Below the pieces are notes generated by a model that saw only the letters and a list, made by a program, of their open reading frames with translations, was not told the DNA's origin and did no database searches. From Posidonia oceanica (taxonomy: Eukaryota > Streptophyta > Magnoliopsida > Alismatales > Posidoniaceae), in contig JAZBRS010000026.1 in NCBI GenBank assembly GCA_037176725.1, positions 61,978,501-62,042,500 on the forward strand: a stretch of 64,000 nucleotides of DNA, read 5' to 3'. Each line of letters begins with the position of its first letter. Position 1 is the stretch's first letter. Of this stretch, positions 45,503-56,176 are shown in pieces. The translations under genes and the position numbers were made by a program.

Positions 45503-46705
45503 ATGGGTTATCCAACTCTTGAAACCCCAGTGCACTGTTCTGAAGCCCTGCGGGGCTGGATTGGCAAGCTTACTCAGGAAGACTGTGAGAAGCTACGCCT
45601 CTGCGGCATGCCTACGAAACTGCTGAAAGCGGCTGATGTCGAAGTAAGCCGTCACCTTCTGTACGCTGCCGCAAGGTTCTGGAAGCCGGCGCACCATGTC
45701 TTCTGCTTCGGAAGAACTGAATTGACACCTACTCTGGAAGATGTGCGTCGCATCTGTGGCTTCTCCCGGTTGATGGGACCGTTCATTTTCATGAGGCGTG
45801 ACAAGTACATAGCGGTCCTCTGCAAGCTATATGGGCTATCTACTGACCAGTGCCAGTAAAGACTGATCTACACCAGCGGCCCCACGCCCATGCTGCGCCT
45901 GCAATACTTCGATGAGATCATAGACAAGCGCGCTAAACTCGGAGATGATCTATGGCTTCGGGGATTTGTCACCTGATTTCTGGGAGAGCTAATATTCACT
46001 CATGGTCAGATGACAGTCGCGATAGAAATTGTTGAAATCACACTAGCTGTGGTGACTAGGCAGATCGACCTGGCACCAGTCGTCTTGGCTGAAACTTATT
46101 GCGGACTGGACCGCATCTCCCACCGCTGCCGCCACCTCTACGGCTGCGGAGTGCTAGTACAGATCTGGCTGGCTGCACACCTTGAACTGAACTTACTGCG
46201 CCCCCAGGGCCACGCTATCGAAACTTATTGCAATAGCGGCCACACCAGGACAATCAAAAAAGTCCCTGAAGAATACAAGAAGTTATCTGAGCTAACGGAC
46301 GACACTGTCACATGGCGCATCATTCCATCTGCGGCTGAACCTTTCACTATCTTCTTCGATACCCGCGATGCGTGACTCGTGGTGCTGCCAGGATTCACCG
46401 GAGGCATGGAGTATCACCCCATCCGGGTCATGCAGCAGTTCGGCCTCCAGCAGGGCGCTTTCATAGACAGCACAGCCCCAAGGCTTCTTCAAGCATATCC
46501 TTATAGGTCAACATCTGCTACAACTAAGCTGGCTGATCTTATGCAGCATGGAATGCGTTCTACTGACCTGGCATCTGCGTGAGGCTTGGGATGCACTCCC
46601 GAATATCTGACAGAGGTACAAGCATTCTGGCTTATCAATGAGATACCTCCTGGCGCTCCTCAGTTCCCTGACTCCCGAAAGGCAAAGAAAGCCAGGACCG
46701 ACTAA
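45503..46705 (+). pseudogene. Plant mobile domain-like (DUF7745-type) ORF downstream of integrase
   Basis: From ATG 45503 (MGYPTLETPVHCSEALRGWI) one frame runs about 400 codons to TAA at 46703-46705, broken by four stops: TAA 45857, TGA about 45974, TGA about 46373 and TGA about 46580. Each is explained by a single C-to-T change (CAA or CGA codons), and there is no frameshift. Recognisable parts are RFWKPAHHVFCFGRTELTPT with LEDVRRICGF (about 45677-45770), and LAETYCGLDRISHRC, LYGCGVLVQIWLAAHLELN (about 46085-46195). These recall the plant mobile domain family associated with transposons and MAIL1/MAIN-like proteins, particularly the DUF7745 branch. Function unknown. Its place between integrase and the 3' repeats indicates that it travels with the element. 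Confidence 0.7.
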
Positions 46706-46959
46706 AGCGTCCATGTAACTGCCTGCTTATCTTATGCTGTAAACCTTTTGGCCTACCACAGGCATGTAATCAAGTTCAATCAATACAAAGGTGTTCTGAG
46801 CCACCTGTTTGCATTCCAAATCTGCTTCAAGCGTATGCATGATCATATCAATAATATCTGTAGGGCCCCTGGCCAGACTTGCAGCCAAACACCGCAGGAA
46901 AGTCCTCCTCAATCAACCCAAGTGCAGACCCATGCCGTCTGAGCAAGCAAAGCTGCCGG

Positions 46960-47165
46960 GCACCGTCATCCGGATCTTCATCAGCGGGCTGGCACCCCCA
47001 ACTGCCCGGCGATAAGTCCGTCAACCTGTCATCCTTGGCTGGCACCCCAACTGCCCGGCGATAGGTCCGTCAACCTGTTATCCTTAGCTGGCACCCCCGA
47101 CTGCTCGGCGATGGGTTCGTCAACCTATCATCATCCTCAGGCTAGTACCCTAAACTACTCGTCTG
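46960..47165 (+). repeat. Tandem repeat A (about 51 bp, three to four copies) in the 3' region
   Basis: The unit contains GGCACCCCCAACTGCCCGGC then GATAAGTCCGTCAACCTGTC. Copies lie near 46989, 47040 and 47090, with a degraded copy at about 47140. Each can form a stem between GATARG and CYTRTC around a loop containing TCCGT. Related units occur in the minus-strand element at 57305-58160 and 59575-59790. Confidence 0.85.
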
Positions 47166-47224
47166 GCAAACACGACAGTTTTGTCTTCATCCTCTGCTTT
47201 TGATACCAAGGACGCGTTGGCCAA

Positions 47225-47251
47225 CCCCTGGTATCATCCTGATACTAGGGG
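47225..47251 (+). repeat. Long hairpin: CCCCTGGTATCA stem
   Basis: CCCCTGGTATCA (47225-47236), loop TCC, then TGATACTAGGGG (47240-47251): a 12-bp stem with one G.T pair. It is followed by GCATCTTTT. The same hairpin and the same flank are found twice in the minus-strand element (57745-57773 and 58035-58062). Confidence 0.85.
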
Positions 47252-47343
47252 CATCTTTTGATCGCCCCTTGGTATCATTCTCCCTCTCTTTCCCTCATGA
47301 TATTCCTGGTATCATGAGATGATTCGCCCTTGCGAAATCCATT

Positions 47344-47915
47344 CACTTGCCGACCGATAAGTCCGATATCTTATCATCTCTTTCCCTTTTCTGGCCGATA
47401 AGTCCGACAACTTATCATTCCTTCATCCCCTCTTTGTCGGCCGATAAGTCTGATATCTTATCATTCTATTCTTTTATTCATTTGACGGCTGATAAGTCCG
47501 ATATCTTATCAACTCTTTCCCTTTGCCGGCCGATAAGTCCGATATCTTATCATTCCTTCATCCCCTCTTTGCCGGCCGATAAGTCCGATATCTTATCAAC
47601 TCTTTCCCTTTGCCGGCCGATAAGTCCGATATCTTATCATTCCTTCATCCCCTCTTTGCCGGCCGATAAGTCCGATATCTTATCATTTTATTCTTTTATT
47701 TATTTGACGGCCGATAAGTCCGATATCTTATCAACTCTTTCCCTTTGCCGGCCGATAAGTCCGATATCTTATCATTCCTTCATCCTCTCTTTGCCGGTCG
47801 ATAAGTCCAATATCTTATCATTCTATTCTTTTATTCATTTGCCGGTCGATAAGTCCGATATCTTATCATCCCTTTCCCTTTGCCAGCCGATAAGTCCGAT
47901 ATCTTATCAATCTTT
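47344..47915 (+). repeat. Tandem repeat C: thirteen GATAAG...CTTATC hairpin units
   Basis: About thirteen copies, spaced roughly 41-48 bases, of GCCGGCC followed by GATAAGTCCGATATCTTATC. Each unit has a 6-bp stem GATAAG/CTTATC around TCCGATAT. Spacers alternate between ATTCCTTCATCCCCTCTTT, AACTCTTTCCCTTT and ATTCTATTCTTTTATT types, giving a higher-order pattern. The long open frame across it (47347-48009) is a repeat artefact. Confidence 0.92.
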
Positions 47916-47929
47916 TTCAATCATCAATC

Positions 47930-47995
47930 ACTCTTTTTCTTATCAATCAATCAATCAATTACTCTTTTCCTTATCAATCAATCAATCAATCACTG
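47930..47995 (+). repeat. TCAA-rich microsatellite
   Basis: Runs of ATCAATCAATCAATCA separated by ACTCTTTTCCTTATC-like pieces between the two hairpin arrays. Confidence 0.8.
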
Positions 47996-47998
47996 CTC

Positions 47999-48980
47999 TT
48001 TCCGGTTGATAGGACCGTAAACTATCATCTTGGACTGATATCATATCTAGCCCGTAGTTGTGTTATACGGCTGACATCCAGTAACTGTCTCTCGTAATTG
48101 CACCTTCCGGTTGATAGGACCGTAAACTATCATTCTCTGGCTGATGATCCAAAACTCATCTTGGTTGATATCCAAAACTATCACCTGCAATTACGTTATA
48201 CGGCTGACATCCAGTAACTGTCCTTTGCAATTGCACTTTCCGCTTGATAGGACCGTAAACTATCGCTTCCGATTGATAGGCCTGTAAATTATCGCTCCCG
48301 GTTGATAGGTCCGTAAACTATCGCTTCCAGTTGATAGGAACGTAAACTAACACTTGCAATTGCATTATACGGCTGATAACCCGTAACTATCCCTCATGAT
48401 TGCCCTTTCCGGTTGATAGGACTGTAAACTATCGCTTCCAATTGATAGGTCCGTAAACTATTGCTCCCGGTTGATAGGCCTGTAAACTATCGCTCCCGAT
48501 TGATAGGCCCGTAAACTATCGTTTCCGGTTGATAGGACCGTAAACTATCACTGCGCCAATCATGTTATACGGCTGATATCCAGTAACAATCACTCGCAAA
48601 TGCCCTTTCCGGTTGATAGGTCCGTAAATTATCGCTCCCGGTTGATAGGTCCGTAAACTATCGCTCCCGGTTGATAGGCCCGTAAACTATCGCTTCCGGT
48701 TGATAGGACCGTAAACTATCATTCTCTGGCATTTGCATTATACGCCTGATAACCAGTAACTATCACTCATGGATTGTGCTTCCGGTTGATAGGACCGTAA
48801 ACTATCGCTCTTGGTTGATAGGCCCGTAAACTATCGCTCCCGGTTGATAGGACCGTAAACTATCCTGCACAATCATGTTTTACGGCTGATATCCAGTAAC
48901 TATCACTCACAACTGCTTCCGGTTGATAGGTCCGTAAACTATCGCTTCCGGTTGATAAGACCGTAAACTATCGCTTCTGG
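47999..48980 (+). repeat. Tandem repeat D: about twenty GATAGG-CCGTAAACTATC units
   Basis: About twenty copies of CCGGTTGATAGGACCGTAAA followed by CTATCGCT, spaced 29-30 bases within runs. Stem GATAG/CTATC with loop GNCCGTAAA. A second motif, TATACGGCTGATATCCAGTA then ACTATC, punctuates the array about six times (near 48052, 48190, 48365, 48565, 48730 and 48880), breaking it into blocks of two to five units. Tandem repeats in the 3' untranslated part of Tat/Ogre elements are known and can seed satellite DNA. Confidence 0.92.
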
Positions 48981-49479
48981 TTGACTTTGTCCCATGAAGG
49001 CAAAGTCCCGCATCCCTTTGCGATGGGAGAGTCGGCCCCTCTCCCTCACGCTCCTTTTCGCTGGCTTGCTCCCCGGGCAGGGACAAGCTGCACTTTTCTT
49101 TCTCGCCTTGTCGCGCAAGCTTGGCCTGCCTACCGAGTCTTTGCGTCACATCGCGTTTCTCTTTTGGCATTCTTCTTCTGCATCATCTTTGCACTTTCTT
49201 TTTCTAGCACTGCATACTAGTCCATCAATATCATCTGCCGCATCAGCATTCTTAGCTGTACTAACTTTTGCACTAACATTTGTATTGCATTTGCATTAGC
49301 ATGCATTGCATACATTTGCATCTCATCCATCTGCACCTGCATTTTGCATTGAGGCAGCGAGCTACGACTTTCGGTGCATCCGCCGAATAAGTAACTCACG
49401 CCAATAGGAATCTTCTACTCCCGTCAGTCAGATGGGGTGTCTTGTCAAACCTGAGCAACGGCCTCGCTTCGCTTGACCT
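48981..49479 (+). other. Spacer between repeat D and the polypurine tract
   Basis: Mixed sequence without recognisable genes or repeats, apart from a GCATTTGCATTAGCATGCAT-like stretch (about 49290-49345). The overlapping short open frames have no similarity I recognise. Confidence 0.5.
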
Positions 49480-49497
49480 CGCTCAGGGAGGGGCATC
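49480..49497 (+). other. Polypurine tract of the plus-strand Ogre-like element
   Basis: CGCTCAGGGAGGGGCATC directly precedes the 3' LTR start TGTTGACACC (49498). The core AGGGAGGGG is where plus-strand DNA synthesis would be primed. The minus-strand element has the same sequence in reverse at 56160-56176. Confidence 0.85.
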
Positions 49498-52400
49498 TGT
49501 TGACACCCCATTTTGACAGGCTTGAATCAATTGGAAACCTCTGGTGGCTTCTGGATCTAAATCTAGCTCCAAACCTACACATCCCTTTTCATCCTTCTTT
49601 CCAAAACAAGTCCAAACTTAACCTAGAATTGCACCTCTTTCCTAAGTCCAAAACCTACCCAAAAACCATAGAAAAACTCACCATTCCCAACTTAGCAAAA
49701 CCTACCCAAAAACTCTCAAATTTTCAAACCAAAACCACTCCCAAAAATCCTAGAAAACCTAGGTAAAACTACACTTTTTCTACACCTCATAACCCTTCCA
49801 AAACTTTCCCAAAGCCAAACCCAAATCCTAGGTCGAACACTAGAGACACTAGGCCACACATTTCCCAAATTTCACCCCTTTTCTAAACCTCTAACCCCTT
49901 CATTTCATCAAATTATCCTTTTCTCTCTCCTAGATTATTCTTTTCTCTCTCCTCTCTCTCTCTCCTGATTATCCTCCTTCTTTTCACCCCCTTCTCTCCC
50001 TTCTTCTTGCCTGGCAGTGGGCCCCCCTTGTGCATCTATCTTTTCTGAATCTTATTTGTATTTTTATCTTATTTTTACCATTTTCTTTGATTTTCTAAAA
50101 AATTATTTTCTTTCAACTCCTCTCTTTCTTCTTTACTCCTCCATTTCCTCCTTTTCTCCTTCCTTTTCCTTTTCCTTTCTCTCCGTCTATTAAAAGTTCA
50201 AAAACTCTTAAAACCTTTAAAACTCTAAAACAAAAGGAAAACAAACCAAAACCCTAAAAGAAATAATTAAAAGCTTAAACAAACAATTAAAAAACAAAAG
50301 CCTAACTAAATCTAACTAAAAACAAAACTAAGAATGCAAACTTAAAAAATACAAAACAAACAAAAAGAAAATGCTGTAAAATCAAGAAAAAAACCAAAAT
50401 GTAACCAAAACAAGCAAAGGTAAAAACCCTACTAAAAAACAACCAAAAACAAATCCTAAAAGGAAAGAAAACAATTAAAAAATGCTAAGGCAAGTAATTA
50501 AGAAGAAAAAAAAACTTAACTTAACAATCCTAAAAAGAAACAATTTGAAAACCTAATTAAAAAGAAAAAACAAACAACCAGAAATCCAAAAGCATTTAAT
50601 TAAAAACTTAACAAGAAAACTTAACTAAAAAAAATACTAAAAGAACTTAACAAACAAAATTTAAAAAACAAATCAAAGAAGACTTGAGAAAAAAAGATTA
50701 AAATCAAAAATCTAAAACTCACCCTAATTAATTTAAAAACAAACTTCAAAAAAATCCTAATTAACATCCTAAATACTTAACAAGAAAAACATAATTAAAG
50801 AACAATTTAAAAAACTTAACAAACATTTAAACAAAATAAAAAACAATTTAAAGAAAAGAAAACCCAAAAAACCCTAATCAAAACTAAAGCTCTTCAATCC
50901 TAATTAACTAATAAAAAACAATCATTAAAAAACTTAATCAAAGTCCTAACTTAAAACACAACTATCCTAAAAACTTTCCCCATCCTTTCTCTCTTTTTAT
51001 TTATTTTTATTTTTATTTCCTTCTTTTTCCCTTTCTTCTCTTCCCTTTCTTCCTTTCTTCCTTTCTTTTTATTTTCCTTTCTTTTTTCTCTGGCCTAGTC
51101 CAGCCCGTTCCTCTTCCCCTTCTTTCTTTCTTCCATTCTTTTATTTCCTTTTCGCGCTGCGGCCCAGCCCGCACAGCCTTCTTCCTCCTCTTCCCTCATT
51201 CTTCTTCTTCTTCTTCCACAGTCTTCTCTCCCGCCAGCTCTCTCCCTCTCCTCTTTGAATTTGATTTCTTCTTCCCTCTCGATCACCTCAGCATCCAACT
51301 CATCCCTCCTCTCTCAGCTCTCAGCGGGATCTCTGGGGGGGGCATTAATGCCCGTCACCTCCATCGTCCTTCCCTCTGCAGCGGCTGCAGCCCGCGTCGG
51401 TGGATTCAAATCCACAACCAGCACTTCACTCCTCTTCAACCCCTGATAAAGCCTCCATTCCACTCCTCCTTCACTGCCTTTTGTCATCCAGAGAGAAAGA
51501 GAGAATCCAGAGCGAAGAACACCTGAAATTCCCCTTCTTCCATTCTGTAGAACAACATCTCTTCCTCCTCTTCCTTTCCACCCGAACCAGAGCATCCAAC
51601 AGCCCTCAAACCACTCACAATTCACCCCCCAATCTCACCCAGACAACCACCACTTCAGTCCACCATTCCACAGCCAATACACCCCTGAAATCGCCCCCGA
51701 ACCACCTGAAAACACCCACAGCAACCCATCACCATTTCCTCCAAAATTCCCAGCACTGCAACCCACTAAACCTTCCTAAACTCCACCATCATACTCCCTG
51801 AAACATCACCTTCCCAACCCCCCTAAGCTCCACCTTCAACCCTCACCACAGACCGAACCCACCACAGCAAACACCTGCACCCAATTCTGCCAGAAAATCT
51901 GATCGATCACCATCTCCTTCTTCAGCAAACCACGACCTAACCTAAGCACTCAGAACCCATCACCAGACCTCCAGCAAGTCACCGGCACCCTCCAATTGAG
52001 CCGGAGAGTAGCAGACACCCTCCCCCACCTCCGGTTGCTTCTTGAGCACCCATTGAAGCTAGTTTTCGCGCCGGCTGTCGAAGCTTTGCTCCGAGCATCC
52101 GGGAAGCACCGGAGCACATCACTGAGGAGATCCGGACGCTCCCGAGCCTTCGACAGCACCTGCAACCACTGGACGACCTCCGCGGGCGATCACTGAATCA
52201 GCCGACGTCTGGAGGACATCCCAGCCAGTAGAAAAGGTACCACTCCTCCCCCCGAGCTTAGTTTTCATTCCAGCATGCTTTTCCACCCCTCAGATTGGGG
52301 TTATCCTCCCTCTTTCGCCGGGTCAGCACCGCCGCTGACCCGTCTTCTCCGGCGAGTCCGCGACTGAAAACGCCGCTCCGTGAGTAGAACCAGCTTCCGT

Positions 52401-54759
52401 CGATCGCCTGCGAACCGCACGGACTCCAGCAACTCTCCGGTAACCTCTGAATGCCACGACGACACGTCGATCGTCTTCCTCGTCTTCAAGCAGGTATGCA
52501 GACCTCCGACGCCGCTTCCGGTCATCTCTAGACCGCGTCGCAGCTCGCCAACGCTGCCCCGAGGTCCGCCAGCCTCCGGTGAAGGTCGCCCGCCGTCCCA
52601 CGCCTCACCAGCATCCCTCTGCCCCCCTCGACGGCAGCTGGCAGCAACTGCTACAGTGGTCGTCGATCTGGTTTTTTTACTGTAGCTTTATTTTTCCATT
52701 GCTTAGCTAATTTGCCATAAATTGCATTTTTTGCTCCTGTTTTTAGTTTATTACATTCTGGTCCTGCTTTCGTTTATGATTCATTTAATTTTGGATTTAA
52801 ATCTTATTAAATTGCGTGAAAAACATAAAAAAATGTCTAATTGCATGTTAGTCCTTCTACTGTGTTTTTCTTTTAAGTTTATTTTAGTTCAGGCCCTGCA
52901 GCTTTTTATTATTGCATGTCAGTCCTTTAATTAATAATCTGATTTAATGCTTTAAGTTTACCATAGTAAATTGCATTTGTGAACCCTGTCTTTCCCTCTA
53001 TTTACATTTTAGTCCTCTGATCTGTTGATTATGCATTCATTTTGCATCTTTTCTAACTGCATTACATTATTTCCCCCATGCATTTTAATTTTTGCATATA
53101 GGTCCTCCATATTCATACACAGCATCTATTAAATGCATATTTTTGCTTATAAAATTGCATTTTAGACCCTGCATATTTAAAAATTGCACATGGGTCCTCT
53201 GTTCGCATTCATAGACCATTTAAGACCACATTTTAGCTTATAAAATTGCATTTCAACCCCTGCATGTTTCAAAATTGCATGTTAATCCTCCACATGATTT
53301 CAAAACTTACTCTAATGCATGTTTACCTTGTAAAATTGCATTTTAAACCCTGCATTTTGCAAAATTACACTCAGACCCTCCAGTTTTCAAAAATCTTGCA
53401 TATAAGCCCTTAATCTTTCAAAATCTTTGCATTTTTGTTCCACTTTTTTAAACTTTGCACATAAGCTCTCAAGTTTTCTGAAAAGTCATTCTTAGGTCCT
53501 TTTCTTGCATTTCTGCATGCATTGCATTCATGCATCTTTGCATTTGGCATTCCTGCACACACTTAAGCACACTTAGCTCCCATTTACATGGGAGGACCTG
53601 TTTTGCACACCCCTAGGACCTCCTGTACACCTAAATCCATTCTTCTCCCCTGTTCTGGCTCCTCTGCCATGAAGCCGGGATATCTTTTGATCTGGCCGTC
53701 GAATCTTCTCAACCAAGCTTCCTGGACGGCCCCGGCGGAGCGCTCTTCAGCATGGACCAAACATCTAAGATCAGGCTTCAGATTTCCAAGGTAAGCCCTC
53801 CTGAACCCCTGCACAGCATACATTTGCACACCATTTGCATTGCACCGTTTTGCGTGCCGCTCTTGTTTCTTGCACCGTTTTGCGTGCTGGCTTTGCTTTT
53901 TTGCATGCTGCTCTTGTTTCTTGCACCGTTTTGTGTGCTGCCTTTGCTTTTTCGCACCGTTTTGCGTGCCACTCTGTCTTTTGCGCCGTTTTGCGTGCCA
54001 ATCTCGTTTTCTTGTACCGCTTCACGTGCCGCTTCTGTTCTCGCATCGTTTCACGCATTTTACGCTGTTTCCTCTTGCATGTCGCCTGCACTGCTTGGTT
54101 TTACCGTCGTTTTGCTTTTTTCGCTTGCATTTGCATATAGGACACTGATGCTTACTGCCTGGAGTTCTCACGAGCCAGGTTTCGACCGGTTCAGAACACA
54201 AACAGCGTTGCTGAGCACTTAGACTGCACGTTTACTTCCCTGCATTGCATCCCACCACTTAGAGCACACCTTTGAGCATTCATTCAAGCATTCATTGGCA
54301 TTTAGGCATTCAAACCTACATTTCCCTACATATGTGAGCGTAAGCCTAGAAAGACCGATTCTTGGGCGTGTCGGGGGTGCCTAACACCTTCCCCGCACGT
54401 AACTGGAGTCCTTGCCCAGTCTTTTGGCCCGCAATGACCATATTGCCCTTATCCTAGGCATGCGTCATATCATTTGCATTTGTTTTCCTTTGCATTGCTT
54501 TGCATTGCATTCTTTGCTTGGTTTTGCGTGTTAATTCATGCATTTCCCCCAGTTTTCCTTGTCTCCCGATAATAGACACGGTGGCGACTCTGAATTGTCT
54601 TATCTTGTTAATTCATGCATTCTTTTCTCCTCTGTTTCAAGTGTTTTCGAGTTGAGCCTTCCTCCTCGGACATAGCCACTTATAGTGAGCCTGATTCCGA
54701 TCAGTGCATGTTAGCTTTTGGCAGTGTGCATGAACGATCTGAACACCGGGATTACTACA
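49498..54759 (+). repeat. 3' LTR of the plus-strand Ogre-like element
   Basis: Direct repeat of 22117-27832 with the same ends. It lacks about 480 bases present at 26442-26919 of the 5' copy, so its 30-bp array (53845-54060) joins directly to CACCATTTGCATTGC. In the first 105 bases I count one difference from the 5' LTR; elsewhere about 3 percent, mostly transitions. Confidence 0.9.
53845..54060. repeat. 30-bp tandem array in the 3' LTR
   Basis: About six to seven copies of the CACCGTTTTGCGTGC unit, fewer than in the 5' LTR (26860-27150). A copy has lost part of its unit near 53905 (TTTTTTGCATGCTGC). Confidence 0.88.
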
Positions 54760-56159
54760 CCTGCGTCCAACGTTGGACGCAGGTATACCAAGCGTCCAAC
54801 AAGCAAGGCAGACTCAGACAGTAAAACACACTTGAATTAAAATGCATTTACGAGGCTATGCACAGGATCCAAGGCATGGTAGTGGTGTTTGTGTGTTAAT
54901 GCATGCTTAGAGTAACATGACCATGTAATGGTTGATTACAATTTAAGAGGAGAATGAACTAAAAGAGGACTGGGACGTTGGACGCTTGGAATGGCAGTGT
55001 CCTATGTTGGACGTGCCAAGTTCCAGCGTCCAACACCCTGAACAGAGATCAAGTAGAAATGCTGCTAAGATGACATGCATTTAAGGAGAAATTAAACATG
55101 GTATTACAGCACAAGTGGATGCATGTGTGAGGAGTGTGTGCACAGAGATTCAGACCTTAACAAACATGTTAATCTACTTGCAAAAGCAGGAAAAAAGCAG
55201 CAAAAAGAACAACAGAACGTTGGACGCTGGGTATGGTAGCGTCCTATGTTGGACGCACCAGCTCCTGCGTCCTACACGTCGAGTTGCCTCAGATCATGCA
55301 CAGATGCTCAAATGGATTGAAAACTTGAAATTAGCTAGCTAATAAGTAAGAGCATGCAACAAGGATCATAAACATGTATTTAACACAAGAAATCACTGAG
55401 TAGTTTGCTCTACCCGCCTCCTCCCTCTGGCCGCCGGAGTTCATGGCTTTTCCGGCCACAAGAGCGGCCGGAACGCCACGAAGCCCGACTGTGGAGCTTT
55501 ACGAGGTTGAGGGAGGAGTGAGGAGCCAAGGAGGAGGGGGTACCTACCTGGGATTGGCGTCGGAGATGCTACGGCAGAGGTGTGTGGTCGGTCAGAGTCG
55601 GCGGCGGAGGTGAGCTTGCTGGCTGGTCTGGAGGCCCAGGAAGCGTGTGGGCTCCGGTGGACTCTCAGGACTGCTTCTGGATCGCACAAGGGTGGCTAGA
55701 AGGCTCTGGTGGTGCTCAGTTTGCTTTGAATTTCGTGGAGGAAGAGGTGGCTGTTTTGTCTGTTGGAGGCAGAGAGGTTCATGTGTTGGTTTTTCGGTTA
55801 TTGTCCAGGCCTGCCAAAGGGGTGCTGGTGGCAGGGTAAGATGGAGAGGAGGTCGTGGGATGGCAGGAGCATGGGATGGTAGGTCGTGGGCGGTGTCAGA
55901 GGTCAGAGGAGCATGGGAGAGGATGTGGGATGGCAGGTTGCAGTTGCAGGGTGTTGGACGCGCAGCTGGATGCGTCCAACATTGGACACTGCCTATTGCA
56001 GCGTCCAACACTCCGGAGAGGTGTTTGGTTTGTTTTTGTGGGATTTTGGTGGATTTAGGTGTAGGTTAGGGTTTGGATGGGGTTTTGGGTCTGCCAGACC
56101 AGAATTCGAGCAAGCTTCCAAAGAAATCCGCCGCCTGGTGTCAAAATGGGGTGTCAACA
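54760..56159 (-). repeat. Outer Ogre-like 3' LTR, second part (minus strand)
   Basis: Continuation of the LTR begun at 20898-22116. It ends AAAATGGGGTGTCAACA, the reverse complement of TGTTGACACCCCATTTT, the shared LTR start. It carries several GTTGGACGC/GCGTCCAAC modules (54763-54800, 54974-55040, 55216-55280, 55951-56015) and a GC-rich zone (55410-56000). At 54760-54783 is a perfect 24-bp palindrome centred on AACGTT, directly at the insertion point of the plus-strand element. The open frames are not convincing genes. Confidence 0.8.
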
Positions 56160-56176
56160 GATGCCCCTCCCTGAGC
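56160..56176 (-). other. Polypurine tract of the minus-strand element
   Basis: The reverse complement reads GCTCAGGGAGGGGCATC, ending at the LTR start on the minus strand. It is nearly identical to the tract at 49480-49497 of the plus-strand element. Confidence 0.85.

Larger units (their letters stand above)
22117..54759 (+). mobile_element. Large Ogre/Tat-like Ty3/gypsy retrotransposon (plus strand)
   Basis: Two LTRs of 5.7 and 5.3 kb begin TGTTGACACCCC and end GATTACTACA. The internal region is about 15.7 kb without the nested solo LTR and holds, in order, gag, protease, a long linker, RT, gypsy RNase H, a second archaeal-type RNase H, integrase, an extra plant-mobile-domain-like ORF, tandem repeats and a polypurine tract. 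Giant LTRs, the second RNase H and a repeat-rich 3' region are known traits of the Tat/Ogre lineage. Flanks tctac and cctgc differ by two transitions, a possible decayed 5-bp duplication. About twenty stops and shifts disable it. Confidence 0.9.

Noticed and set aside
47347..48009. 220-residue open frame with repeated ADKSDILS peptide
   Set aside because: It is a translation of the hairpin repeat C, whose units vary in length; the peptide periodicity follows the DNA repeat and there is no independent sign of coding.
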